This document shows, one piece after another, positions 44,199-53,332 of a stretch of 64,000 bases of DNA. Where the stretch lies: NCBI RefSeq assembly GCF_022524485.1, contig NZ_JAKXMK010000015.1, positions 124,001-188,000 on the forward strand, given 5' to 3'. Numbering within the stretch: position 1 is the stretch's first letter; the number at the start of each line of letters is the position of its first letter. This DNA is from Pseudonocardia alaniniphila (GTDB lineage Bacteria > Actinomycetota > Actinomycetes > Mycobacteriales > Pseudonocardiaceae). A program made the position numbers and the translations under genes. The notes under the pieces were generated by a model that saw only the letters and a program-made list of their open reading frames with translations, did no database searches and was not told where the DNA came from.

Positions 44199-44319
44199 GG
44201 CTCTCTCCTCGCGAGCGGTGGTGGACCCGGAACGCGCGCAGGAGCAGGCTCCGCGGGCACACCGGTGCCCGCATCCGCCCAGCCCACCCGCGAGGCGCCG
44301 GATCCGCGCACGCCGGTGG

Positions 44320-44530
44320 CGCGCGCACCGGTGGCAGGTCTTCGGACTCGCGGGCATGACAGGTTGCCCTGCCGGACCTACTGGCCGTCGCTTCCCAGGC
44401 TCACACCCAGTGCTACATGACGGCGGTCGTTCCCGCTCACCGCTGCGGGGCAGTCCCGGACTCCCACCGGGTTCCCTCTTGCCTCACCCCACCCGAAAGC
44501 GGAGTGAACCACCAGCGGCATCAGCCTAGT
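44320..44530 (-). ncRNA. Cobalamin riboswitch upstream of metE
   Basis: Reading the minus strand, the order GGTGGTTCACTCC, GGGAACCCGGTGGGAGTCC, CGGTGAGCGGGAACG and the B12-box-like GAGTCCGAAGACCTGCC (44349-44333) is the same as at 37670-37867, with only a few differences. A similar GC hairpin follows the box (GCGCGCGCC with GGCGTGCGC), about 120 bases before metE. Expected to repress metE in the presence of B12. Confidence 0.9.
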
Positions 44531-44632
44531 AGTGAGGCCACAAATTCGCACCCCACGAACTAGGGGCCGAACACAAACAGCTCTGCCCTCATCGTGGGCA
44601 CGTAGGCGCGCGGGAGATGGCACCCTCGGGAC

Positions 44633-45643
44633 ATGCCGGAACGTGCGAAAGCGGACGTGTACGCATTGATCGAACATCACCTCGACGATGCCGAGTCCGG
44701 CTGGAGCATGGGCGCACCGGGCGCAATCGCCGAGTTCGTGCGGTCGCCGGACGAGCCCACCCTGCGCACACCGGGCGCTGTTGCCACGGATCGTGGCGGT
44801 ATCCGCGTCACCGTTGCGCCGGGGTGCCGCCCCCTCGCGTACGAGACACCAGCGGGTCCCGACGACCACTGGAACCACGCCGTTGCCCTGTGCCTGCCGG
44901 TCGCCGGGGCCCACCGCGCCGGCCGCCGGGTGGTCACCGAGCTCGGCACAGACCCCGCGCCGCTGCGGTCCCAGGATGCGGGCGCCGTGCTGTTCGACCT
45001 CGGCCTCGGAACGCCGACCGTGGACGCCTGCGTCCGCACGGCCGATCCCGAACTACTCGAGATCCTGCGCGCCGGCTGCGGCCGGCCGCTGTTCGAGCCC
45101 GGCTCGCCGCTCGCGGCCGCGCTGGTCGTGGCGGCGCCGCACCGCGTGTTCGACACCGCCCTCGGGAGGGTCGAGGTGTACGCCGCGATCCCGCCACCGG
45201 ACGGCCGCTCGCCCGATGGCCCACACACCCACCTGCTGCCTGCGCTGATGCGGGCCGGACGAACGCACGGCGCGACGGTCCCGGTCCCGGACGGGTGGGT
45301 GCCGTGCGCGCACCTCTACCCGCCGCACCCGCTCACCGACCGCGCCGGGCTGCCACGGCCGTTCGACCCGGCGCGGCTCACCTCCTTCGAGGAGCTGCTG
45401 GCCCGCTACGGCGACCCCGCCCAGGCGGAGATCGCCACGGCGGTGCGGGCCGCCGTCCGGGGTGGTCACGGGCCCGCGGCCGGTCCACGCCCCACCGATC
45501 CGCCCGGCCGTGCCGCGCTCGCGGTGGCGCTGCGCAAACTCGCGCACACGGGCGCCCCTGAGGGCGTGCTCGCCGGGTGGCGTCGGTCCACGCCTGCACC
45601 GACCGACCTCCTCGACCCGGACGGGGACCCCAACTCGGGATGA
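44633..45643 (+). CDS. Conserved hypothetical protein
   Basis: A 336-residue, Ala/Pro/Arg-rich soluble protein with no signal peptide. It shows alternating strands (GGIRVTVAPGCRPLAYE, HWNHAVALCLPV, RRVVTELG) and a later segment HPLTDRAGLPRPFD. I believe similar proteins exist in actinobacteria under a DUF name, but I cannot assign a function. ATG at 44633 without a strong ribosome site. Downstream of the metE riboswitch, divergent from it. Confidence 0.65.
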   Translation: MPERAKADVYALIEHHLDDAESGWSMGAPGAIAEFVRSPDEPTLRTPGAVATDRGGIRVTVAPGCRPLAYETPAGPDDHWNHAVALCLPVAGAHRAGRRVVTELGTDPAPLRSQDAGAVLFDLGLGTPTVDACVRTADPELLEILRAGCGRPLFEPGSPLAAALVVAAPHRVFDTALGRVEVYAAIPPPDGRSPDGPHTHLLPALMRAGRTHGATVPVPDGWVPCAHLYPPHPLTDRAGLPRPFDPARLTSFEELLARYGDPAQAEIATAVRAAVRGGHGPAAGPRPTDPPGRAALAVALRKLAHTGAPEGVLAGWRRSTPAPTDLLDPDGDPNSG

Positions 45644-45833
45644 CGGGTATGCGGGTCGGACATCGGACATCGAGTTCTCAGATGGTGCCCGCGAACTTCT
45701 CCAGGCCGCAGGCAACGCCAGTCAATTGCACGCCCTCGACGAGCCGCATGCCGACCAGAGGTTCTTCGGCGATTCCTGAACGCCCGGCTGTCACCGACAT
45801 CCCAGCCGTGTACACGAAGAGCGCTTCCGCACG

Positions 45834-47027
45834 TCACGTCTCGAACAGCCCACTGCCCCAGTAGTCCTCCCCGTGCTCTGTCAGTCCGCCAGGGCAGGCG
45901 AACAACCCCGAGGTGGTGTGTTGGATGAACGTGTCCAGCGCGTCGTGGGAGCCGAGCTTGCGCTGCAGCGTGACGAACGCCTCCGGGTCGGACTGGAAGG
46001 CGATGAAGAACAGCCCCGCCTCCTGGCCTTCGTGAAACGAGTAACTGCGGCGCAAGATCCGCAGACCGTTGTTGGCATCGGGACCGGCGAGCCGAATGTG
46101 GCAGTCGGCCGGGATCACCAGACTGCCGTCGGAGTTCGTCGCGGCGAAGTCGGGCCTGTCGAACTCGCCAGTACCGGTCAGCGGGGCGCCGGACGCCTTC
46201 TTGCGACCGAAGACCGCCTCCTGCTCGGGAACGGGTGCGCGATCCCACTGCTCGAGGCGCATTCGGATCCGCCTGGCCACGAGATAGGCCCCGCCGCGCA
46301 TCCACGGCTGGTCCGCTCCATTCCCGACCCAGACGAACTGGTTGAGGGCGGAGGCGTCGTTGTTGCGGATGTTGTTGGTTCCGTCCTTGAACCCCATCAG
46401 GTTGCGCGGGGTGACCTGGTTCGAGCCGGTCGACGAGTCGCGGCCGAACCCGAACTGGGTCCAGCGACTGGCGACGACGCCGTTGCCGATCCGGGTCAGG
46501 TCGCGAATCGCGCCGAACGCAACGTTCGGGTCGTCGGCGCAGGCCTGCACCGCGATGTCCCCGTTGCTCCTACCGGAGATCAGCTGGTCGCCCGGCAAGG
46601 CAGGCAACGGCTTCAGAGCCGCGGGCCGCCGGGCGGCGAGCCCGAACCTGTCGTCGAACAGCGACGGGCCGAACCCAACCGTCAGAGTCAGTCGGGCCGG
46701 CGACCGCGGGGTGGTGTCGGCCGGGGTGTCACCGGGCACCGGTGCGCCCTGCGTCATGGCCTCGGCCGCAGCGGTCAATCTCTTGAGCATCGAGACCAGG
46801 GTTGCGCGATCGGTGGTCGTGACGTCGTAGGCGGCGAACGCCAGATTGCTCTGGACGTCCGTGACGATCCCGGCCTGGTGTTGACCTCGGAAGGCCACCG
46901 CGGACTCAGTCGCAGCGGACGCCGGTGCCGCGTCCAGGACCGAGGTGCTGCCGATGACGAGACCGGCGCCGGCCACGCCCGCTCCGGCCAGACGGCCGAG
47001 GAAGCGACGTCGGTTGAGCTCGGCCAT
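45834..47027 (-). CDS. Tat-exported Dyp-type peroxidase (EfeB-like)
   Basis: A 397-residue haem peroxidase. The N-terminus NRRRFLGRLAGAGVAGAGLV is a twin-arginine signal peptide ending near ASAA. GFKDGTNN is the Dyp motif with the catalytic Asp; the Arg-containing SYSFHEGQEAGLFFIAFQSDP block carries the distal Arg and proximal-side residues. EfeB proteins are periplasmic deferrochelatases or peroxidases that go with EfeO and EfeU; neither is next to it here. The ATG at 47027 is selected because the signal peptide starts there. Confidence 0.9.
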   Translation of the reverse strand: MAELNRRRFLGRLAGAGVAGAGLVIGSTSVLDAAPASAATESAVAFRGQHQAGIVTDVQSNLAFAAYDVTTTDRATLVSMLKRLTAAAEAMTQGAPVPGDTPADTTPRSPARLTLTVGFGPSLFDDRFGLAARRPAALKPLPALPGDQLISGRSNGDIAVQACADDPNVAFGAIRDLTRIGNGVVASRWTQFGFGRDSSTGSNQVTPRNLMGFKDGTNNIRNNDASALNQFVWVGNGADQPWMRGGAYLVARRIRMRLEQWDRAPVPEQEAVFGRKKASGAPLTGTGEFDRPDFAATNSDGSLVIPADCHIRLAGPDANNGLRILRRSYSFHEGQEAGLFFIAFQSDPEAFVTLQRKLGSHDALDTFIQHTTSGLFACPGGLTEHGEDYWGSGLFET

Positions 47028-47032
47028 GTGCC

Positions 47033-47143
47033 TCACACCACCCGACTCGCCACCGGCACCAGCGCGGCGGTGTCGGAGACGGCGTCGTGGTGTTGACACG
47101 TCGCAAGCGCGGCACCCGGCGTGCCTGGGCGATACATGGTCAT
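47033..47143 (-). other. 36-codon ORF directly upstream of the Dyp peroxidase
   Basis: It starts at the ATG at 47143 and ends five bases before the peroxidase ATG. It contains a Cys-Gln-His-His segment and a hydrophobic end. It may be a small leader peptide or the tail of a deleted efeO; I cannot decide. Confidence 0.25.
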
Positions 47144-47734
47144 GGAGCAGCCCTTCTTCGACGACGAGATAGGACAGGGGTGAGCAAGCGGCTTCCGCAT
47201 GAAGATCAGCTGCGGCGCGGCAGCGGGGTCAGCGCGGCGCGGCCGGCGCCGTCAGGCCGGTCCGCGCCGCCGTGAACCCACACGCACCAGCAGCGAAACG
47301 ACGTAGACGAGCCAGGCCACCCGACTAACGACGATGCCGACCAGCACCCCGAGGCAAGGCGCCACCACCCGCCTCCACCGGGAAAGTTGTCGCGAACTGC
47401 AAGAACAGCGCCTGAAAATCTCCAAGCTGAATTTACAAAGGCGTCGAACACGACACCAGCCCACTTCCGGGAGCATGGGTCGAGAAACCCTTGCAGGACT
47501 CACCCGCTGGGTCAAGTTAAGTTGCCCCAAGCCGAATGTCAATTGTCAATAGATTATCGGACTATTCACCATGAAGAAGAATCACATCGCTGTAGGGATG
47601 AATCGGATCGATTGCCCCGGTACTGGGCAGCGCGGGCGCGACGGGACCTGCGATCGGGCCCCCCGCGACGACGACCAGGACGGAACCGACGTCGTTGTTG
47701 GATCCCCGGCCGCGCGTCCCTCCTCGTCGAGCCG
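47144..47734. other. Stretch without a supported gene
   Basis: Includes a lower-GC patch around 47390-47600. No coding frame resembles a known family, and no clear iron-box palindrome was found. Sits between the peroxidase and decayed transporter genes. Confidence 0.4.
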
Positions 47735-47997
47735 GTCCGCGTCGGTGTTGCCGGGTTCGTCGGGCTCGTCGGCCCACATATCGCGCGTCGCCTGATCGGC
47801 TACGACCACCGTCGAGCCCGGTGAGCGTATTGATCTCTGCCTGCACGCTACTGGTGGCCCACCTGCTGGCACAGATGGTGGCGCTCGCGCTGCCCGGAAG
47901 GCCGAGTGCGCTGCCGGTCGGCGCCGTGACCGCGTTGTTCGGTGCTCCCTATTTCCCGTTCCTCATTCGAGGTGGCCGGCAATCGAGGGAGGCCTGA
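47735..47997 (+). pseudogene. FecCD permease C-terminal relic (frameshifted)
   Basis: VGVAGFVGLVGPHIARRLIGYDHRR in one frame continues as VLISACTLLVAHLLAQ and LPVGAVTALFGAPYFPFLIRGG in another after a shift near 47820. These are the last conserved blocks of a siderophore permease. The first three quarters of the protein are missing. Confidence 0.7.
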
Positions 47998-48000
47998 GAA

Positions 48001-48185
48001 GTGCATATCCACGTGGACGACCTGTCGGTGTCGTACGCGTCGCACATCGTGCTCGGCGGACTTCCACCTACCGAACGGCAAGATCACCGTTCTGGTGGGA
48101 TCCAACGGATCAGGGAAGTCGACGCTGCTCAAGGCCATCGCCCGGATCGTGCAGCCACCCGGGGGGGGCGATCGTGCCGGTGTGC
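48001..48185 (+). pseudogene. ABC ATPase N-terminal relic (frameshifted)
   Basis: A GTG start at 48001 gives HIHVDDLSVSYASHIVLGG. After a one-base shift near 48060 the frame reads DFHLPNGKITVLVGSNGSGKSTLLKAIARIVQPPGG, a Walker A motif. The signature and Walker B are missing. It directly follows the permease relic, so this was the 5' part of the next gene of an iron-siderophore importer operon. Confidence 0.7.
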
Positions 48186-48331
48186 CTGCCCTACGACCTT
48201 TCCGGGGAGGCGGGGGGATGACTTCTGAACCTGGATCGACACCTGGATCGACGAGAAGCAGGGTAAGCCGGCAGGTGAGCGGGACTCGTGCAGACCGGAC
48301 CCTCCGTTCGCCGACATTCAAGGAGTTCTAC

Positions 48332-48500
48332 GTGTCCATTGATTCACATTTTCGAATCCAGGTCACCGTCACGGGGATGACGTGTGACCATTGCGTGAAG
48401 TCCGTCGTGGAGAGCAGATCAGCGAGCTCGATGGCGTCGAGGCCGTCGAGGTCGGCCTCGACACCGGCTGCGTCACGCTGCTGGCCGCGCGCAAGATTCC
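48332..48500 (+). pseudogene. Heavy-metal-associated (CopZ-like) domain relic
   Basis: GTG 48332 with AAGGAG upstream reads to TGMTCDHCVKSVVE, the metal-binding GMTCxHC loop. After an apparent two-base AG insertion (GAGAG) the other frame continues as QISELDGVEAVEVGLDTGCVTL. With the insertion removed, a nearly full HMA domain would result. The sequence up to 48930 has no other recognisable gene. Confidence 0.65.
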
Positions 48501-48931
48501 CCCGCCGTCTCCCGATCAACCACCGCACCGCACTACGTCTCGGCAGAACGCGGATGGTCGTGCCGTTGGATCCGACGCCGGGCAGGGTCGACCCCGACGT
48601 GCCGCAGGTGGTGTTGATCGCCGAGGGCCCCGAGGACATTCCGACGCGGCGACGGGATGACCGTGCCCGTCGATCTCTGCACGACCGTGCTGCCCGCCCA
48701 CTCCGTCGACGTGCCCTGCAGGCTCGGCCACACCGGCGGCACGGCCACCACGTCCAGCGGCTCCCCGGGTTGATGATCCGCGAAAGCCGCGCACCGGGTA
48801 TTTGCGTTTTTGCGTCACAATTGGCCCGTCGACGGTGTGCCATTCCCCACCGGGCGCTGCCGACCTGGCCGGAATGCGGTTAGCGTCCGCGCTGTGGCCA
48901 CCACGTTCTGCGCCTTGCGTCGGGCGATCAC

Positions 48932-49786
48932 GTGACGTCAGGTAACGGCCACCGTGGATCACAGGTCCCGCAGTCGCCCTTCTCCGTCACCCCTGAGCAG
49001 TTCGAGCGGGTCAGCATGCACACCGGCGGCACCGCCGGGATCTGCTGGATCACGCTGGACCGGCCCGAGCGGCTCAACGCGTTCGACTGGCGCATGCTGG
49101 TGGAGCTCCGGGCTGCGCTGTGGCAGGCGACGTTCGATGACGAGGTACGGGTGGTCGTCATCACCGGGGCGGGACGGGGATTCTGCGCCGGGCGAGACAT
49201 CAACGACCTGCGGTGGCAGCGGGGTCTGCCGGGCAACAGCTACCGCTCCTACGTGCGGACCAACCACGCCACGTTCGACGACGTCGAGAACATCGAGAAG
49301 CCCGTGATCGCGGCGATCAACGGGCCGTGCGCCGGCGGGGGCGTGGAGCTCGCGGTGTCGTGTGATTTCCGAATCGCCGCACAGAACGCGACGTTCGTAC
49401 TTCCCGAAATCAGGATCGGGGTCATTCCGGCATCGGGGGCGTGTTCCCGCATGAGCCGCCTCATCGGTGTCGAACGGCTCAAGGAGATGGTCATGACCGG
49501 GCGGGAGTACACGGCCGAGCAGGCCGGGGCGATGGGCCTGGTCTCGCGGGTGGTGCCCGCCGACGCGCTCGTCGGCGAGGCGGAGTCGCTCGCGGTCGAC
49601 CTCATGAAGGGTGCGCCGAGGGCGATCGGGCTCGCGAAACACGTGATCAACATGTGTGAGGGCACCGACCCCCACACCGGACGGGACGTCGAGCGGCTCG
49701 GCCAGTCCTGGCTGGCCCAGAGCGACGACTCCTGGGAGGGCCTGTCGGCGTTCCTGGAGAAGCGACCGCCCGACTTCCACGGCTAG
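48932..49786 (+). CDS. Enoyl-CoA hydratase/isomerase family protein
   Basis: A 284-residue crotonase. ITGAGRGFCAGRDINDL provides the first oxyanion strand, and INGPCAGGGVELAVSCDFRIAA the second. The downstream segment LPEIRIGVIPASGACSRMSRLIG has the Glu at the hydratase position 164-like, but an Ala-Ser-Gly stretch where the usual GGxxRL loop is found, so the exact reaction is open. GTG at 48932. It is followed after 13 bases by an acyl-CoA ligase in the same operon. Confidence 0.88.
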   Translation: MTSGNGHRGSQVPQSPFSVTPEQFERVSMHTGGTAGICWITLDRPERLNAFDWRMLVELRAALWQATFDDEVRVVVITGAGRGFCAGRDINDLRWQRGLPGNSYRSYVRTNHATFDDVENIEKPVIAAINGPCAGGGVELAVSCDFRIAAQNATFVLPEIRIGVIPASGACSRMSRLIGVERLKEMVMTGREYTAEQAGAMGLVSRVVPADALVGEAESLAVDLMKGAPRAIGLAKHVINMCEGTDPHTGRDVERLGQSWLAQSDDSWEGLSAFLEKRPPDFHG

Positions 49787-49799
49787 CGGGGAGGAACGA

Positions 49800-51422
49800 G
49801 TGGCCATCCTGACGGACCCGTACCAGCAGGCGCTCCGCGTGGGCGACGTCCCGCGGCTGCACGCGACCAACCCGAGAACCCGGGATCGGGTCGCCGTGGT
49901 CGAGGGGGAACGCAGCCTCACCTGGAGCGAGCTCGACGATCGCACCACAGGACTGGCCGCCGGGCTGGCGAGCTACGGCCTGCGCAGCGGAGACCCGGTG
50001 GCGCTGTATGCGAGCAACCGGATCCAGTACATCGAGCTGATGTACGGGCTGGGCAAGGCGGGTTGCCCGATCGTGCCGATCAGCCCACGGTTCGTTCCCT
50101 GGGAGGTGGCGCGGGCCGTGCGGGTGACCGGGGCGAAGGCGATCGTCACCGACGTCCTCGACGCACTCGGCCCGGCAGGAGCCGGCGTACCGTCCGGCGA
50201 GCTGGCGGTGGCTCGACTGCGCGACGAGCCCGACCTTCCGATGGACGCGCTCGCCGGGGACGTCCGGCTCTATGAGGACGTCGTGGTCGACCCGGCAGGT
50301 GCGGCACTGCCCGATGTGGACGAGAGCGCACCGTTCCGGCTCGCACTCACCAGCGGCACCACCGGGTCGCCGAAGATCTGCGTCATCCCTCACCGCGCCA
50401 CGGTGCAGGGCTGGGCGGACATGAGTGTCGAGTTCGGCATCGGCCCCGACGACGTCGAGCTGGTGGTCGGGCCGCTCTATCACGGCCTCGGGTTCACCTT
50501 CGCGCTCCAGCAGCTCTACGTCGGCGGCACGCTGAACGTCCATCGCCGGTTCGACCCGCGCCGGACGCTCGAATCGATCAGCCGCGACCGGCCCACCGTG
50601 CTCCCCGGCGCACCCGTGATCTTCGACCGGCTCGCCGACGCGCTGGAGAGCGCAGATGGCGGCGTCGACACCAGCTCCCTGCGCCTGGTGCTCACCTCCG
50701 GCGCTCGTGCCGGCGGCACCCTCAAGCGACGCCTCGCCACGGCGTTCCCCCGGGCTCGCGTGGGCGAGTTCCTGGCAGGCACCGAGATGGCCTGCGTCAC
50801 CGTCAACATGCAGGACCCGTCCGGGCCGAAGGCGGAGTCCTGTGGCCGCGCGTTCTTCCGGGCCGAGGTAGCCATCCTGGACCCGGACGGCGGGTTCCGG
50901 CCGCAGGGCGAGGTAGGGGAGATCGCCAAGCGCGGACTCCTGAGCGGACCGGTCTACCTCGGTGACCCGATGCGCACCGAAGAAGCCCTCCGCGACGGCT
51001 GGTTCCGCACCGGCGACCTGGGCTACCAGGACGAGGACGGCTACGTGTACATCGTGGGGCGGCTGAAGGACGTGATCGTCAGCGGCGGGATCAACGTCTA
51101 TCCCGCCGAGATCGAGGAGGCGATCCGCGGGCTCGCCGGTGTGCGGGAGGTCGCCGTCGTCGGCGTGCCCGACGACGAGTGGGGCGAGAGCGTCAAGGCC
51201 GTCGTGGTGCCCGAGGACGGTGCGCGCCTCACACCGGAGAGCATCGAGCAACAGTGCCGGGCGGCGCTCGCCGGCTACAAGGCGCCACGAGTGATCGCCT
51301 TCGTCGACGCGCTCCCCCGCACCCCCTCCGGGAAGGTGCTCAGCCGCGAGCTCACCGACACGGCCCACGGGTTCCGGCGTACCGGCCACGGCTGGCTGGC
51401 GATCACTGTCGAACCGGCCTGA
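49800..51422 (+). CDS. Class I adenylate-forming acyl-CoA ligase
   Basis: A 540-residue ANL-family ligase. The phosphate loop is LTSGTTGSPK, motif A5 is in LAGTEMACVTVN, the ATP-ribose Asp is in GWFRTGDLGYQDEDGYVYIVGR, and the adenylation Lys near the C-terminus is in RTPSGKVL. It should activate a carboxylic acid that the upstream crotonase then handles as a CoA ester. Substrate unknown. GTG 49800 has GGGGAGGAA just upstream. Confidence 0.9.
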   Translation: MAILTDPYQQALRVGDVPRLHATNPRTRDRVAVVEGERSLTWSELDDRTTGLAAGLASYGLRSGDPVALYASNRIQYIELMYGLGKAGCPIVPISPRFVPWEVARAVRVTGAKAIVTDVLDALGPAGAGVPSGELAVARLRDEPDLPMDALAGDVRLYEDVVVDPAGAALPDVDESAPFRLALTSGTTGSPKICVIPHRATVQGWADMSVEFGIGPDDVELVVGPLYHGLGFTFALQQLYVGGTLNVHRRFDPRRTLESISRDRPTVLPGAPVIFDRLADALESADGGVDTSSLRLVLTSGARAGGTLKRRLATAFPRARVGEFLAGTEMACVTVNMQDPSGPKAESCGRAFFRAEVAILDPDGGFRPQGEVGEIAKRGLLSGPVYLGDPMRTEEALRDGWFRTGDLGYQDEDGYVYIVGRLKDVIVSGGINVYPAEIEEAIRGLAGVREVAVVGVPDDEWGESVKAVVVPEDGARLTPESIEQQCRAALAGYKAPRVIAFVDALPRTPSGKVLSRELTDTAHGFRRTGHGWLAITVEPA

Positions 51423-51446
51423 CGGTCGCGCCGCTACTCTCCACCG

Positions 51447-52640
51447 GTGACAGCGTCCGAGCCGTTGGTCGTCCTGGAAGCACTCGCCGGCCATCGCTTC
51501 GCCCCGGCGCTCGTCACACCGAATGCCACCGACTGGCCCGGCGTCGCCGATCCCGAGGTGCTGCGCGCCCAGCTCGTCGACTGGCTCGCGCAGTACGCGA
51601 ACGCCGGCACCCGCCGGACCTACGCTTACGCGCTCGGGCTGCCCATCGCCTGGGTGGACGCGATCGGCGGCGCACCGGCCCGCGAGGCGCGCCGCGCCGC
51701 GCCCCCTCCGGCGCAGGCAGGACCGCTCCACGACCTGGCCTGGTTCCGCTGGTGCGCCCGGCAGGCCCTCGACCCCCGCGACGCCACGGCCCGGCACGTC
51801 AAGGCCTGGCTCCACGCGCTCGACGCCGCGGGCGCGCAGCGGCGTACCCGGCAGCGGATGCTCTCCACGCTGTCGGCGCTCTACGGGCACCTGGCCGAGA
51901 CGGGCACCGTCGCGGCGAATCCGGCAGCGCTCAACCGCGCCCGGCTGGGGCTCTCGTCGACCGCCCGGGACGCCTCACCGACCGTGCGGCTCACGGCCGG
52001 GCAGCTCAAGGCACTGCTCGTCACGGCCGCCCGCCTCCCGTACTCGCGCAGCCCGCGGCTCGCTCGTCTTTACGCCCTGCGGGCCGTGGCCATGGTGGCG
52101 TTGCTGACGCTCGGACTCCGGATCTCCGAGGTGGTCGGGCTCGACCGGGGCGATCTCTACCGCAGCGGCGGGGACGACGTGCTCCGGGTGCTCGGCAAGG
52201 GCGGCCTGCACCGAGAGGTCTACGTCACCGACCTCGTACGTGACGCGCTGACGGCCTACCTGACGGAGCGCGACCGCGTCCGCGACGCCGCCGTGCCCGC
52301 CCGGCGTGGCCGCACCGGAGCCGGTGACGCGCCGATGCTCGCTACGCGCCAGGAAGGCCGCTGCTCGCGCGTCGACCTCTACACGCTGCTGCGCCGCATC
52401 GCGGCCGAGGCCGGCCCGGCGCTCGACGGTGTCGCCGACCGCGTGCACCCGCACGCGCTGCGGCACGCCTACGTGACGATCGCGCTGGAGCAGGACGCCC
52501 GCATCCAGCACGTCCAGGCCGACGTCGGACACGCCACGATCGCCACCACCCAGCACTACGACCGCGGCAGACGCACCCGGGCGAGCACGGCTGCCGACCT
52601 GGTGGCCGACGCGATCGCGGCCGCGCCCGCCCCCTCCTGA
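51447..52640 (+). CDS. Tyrosine recombinase (site-specific integrase)
   Basis: A 397-residue phage-integrase-type recombinase. The N-terminal SAM-like core-binding domain spans residues ~25-150; the catalytic domain spans ~170-385. Catalytic residues seen are R225 (LGLRISEVVGLD), H336 and R339 (HPHALRHAY), the late His in GHATIATTQHY and nucleophile Y371. It is not the usual XerC/D pair context, and no excisionase or tRNA lies next to it. It starts 24 bases after the ligase and may be read from the same promoter. Confidence 0.88.
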   Translation: MTASEPLVVLEALAGHRFAPALVTPNATDWPGVADPEVLRAQLVDWLAQYANAGTRRTYAYALGLPIAWVDAIGGAPAREARRAAPPPAQAGPLHDLAWFRWCARQALDPRDATARHVKAWLHALDAAGAQRRTRQRMLSTLSALYGHLAETGTVAANPAALNRARLGLSSTARDASPTVRLTAGQLKALLVTAARLPYSRSPRLARLYALRAVAMVALLTLGLRISEVVGLDRGDLYRSGGDDVLRVLGKGGLHREVYVTDLVRDALTAYLTERDRVRDAAVPARRGRTGAGDAPMLATRQEGRCSRVDLYTLLRRIAAEAGPALDGVADRVHPHALRHAYVTIALEQDARIQHVQADVGHATIATTQHYDRGRRTRASTAADLVADAIAAAPAPS

Positions 52641-52662
52641 GGCACGGCCCGCCCCGAGACGG

Positions 52663-53238
52663 TCAGCTCTCCGGGAGCAGGCGCGTCGCCATCGCGTCGA
52701 TCAGGGCGTCGAGACCGTGGGGCGTGAGAAGGTCGGGGACGGTGAGGTCGTCGACGATCAGCCCGAGCATGGCCAGATAGAGCAGCACCACTCCGGTGCG
52801 GTCGCCGGGCAGGCCGTTGCCGAGATGGAAGCCGATGTTCGCGTCGAGCTCGGCGACGGAGAAATCGGTCAGCTCCTCCTGCAGTTCGGGGCGTCGGGTG
52901 GCTTCGAGGCGCAGTTCCATCATGGCCAGGTGGGTGTTGCGTTCCCGGCGCATGCGCTCCACGAGCTGGCACAACAACGTCTTCACGAGCTCTTGCGACG
53001 GCGGGATCTTCATGGTGTCCGCCAGCTCCGACGGGTCGGGAGTCAAGCGCTCCCGCGTGCGCCTCAGTACCTGACCGAGCAGCTCGGCGCGGTTGGCGAA
53101 GTAGTTGGAGGCCGTTCCGGTCGGGACACCGGCCTCTTTGTCGACGGCCCGCAAGGTCAGCCCGCGCGACCCCTCGCGAGCCAGGACCTCGATCGAGGCG
53201 TCGAGCAGGGCAACCCGGCGAGCGGGGTTCTGGCGCAT
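52663..53238 (-). CDS. TetR family regulator
   Basis: A 191-residue TetR protein with HTH ALLDASIEVLAREGSRGLTLRAVDKEAGVPTGTASNYFANRAELL and a TetR_C domain. ATG 53238 gives the standard start; a longer frame to 53406 is not homologous. Divergent from the RibD-like gene at 53333. Probable operator in the 94-base spacer. Confidence 0.88.
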   Translation of the reverse strand: MRQNPARRVALLDASIEVLAREGSRGLTLRAVDKEAGVPTGTASNYFANRAELLGQVLRRTRERLTPDPSELADTMKIPPSQELVKTLLCQLVERMRRERNTHLAMMELRLEATRRPELQEELTDFSVAELDANIGFHLGNGLPGDRTGVVLLYLAMLGLIVDDLTVPDLLTPHGLDALIDAMATRLLPES

Positions 53239-53263
53239 GAGGGTCTCCAGGACGGCCGATTGA

Positions 53264-53281
53264 CACCACTTCAAGTGCAGT
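53264..53281. promoter_or_regulatory. Possible TetR operator
   Basis: The spacer between the TetR and RibD-like genes contains the near-palindrome CACTT-C-AAGTG at about 53268-53278 and a second small dyad CTGCAAGCAG about 20 bases on. Suggestive of a binding site for the adjacent TetR; weak on its own. Confidence 0.35.
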
Positions 53282-53332
53282 ACTAACCTCAAACCACTGC
53301 AAGCAGAGTACATCAATCGTAGTGGGAGAACA

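Noticed and set aside
47495..47545. Possible IdeR/DtxR iron box near GTCAAGTTAAGTTGCC
   Set aside because: It lacks the inverted symmetry of the TTAGGTTAGGCTAACCTAA-type box.
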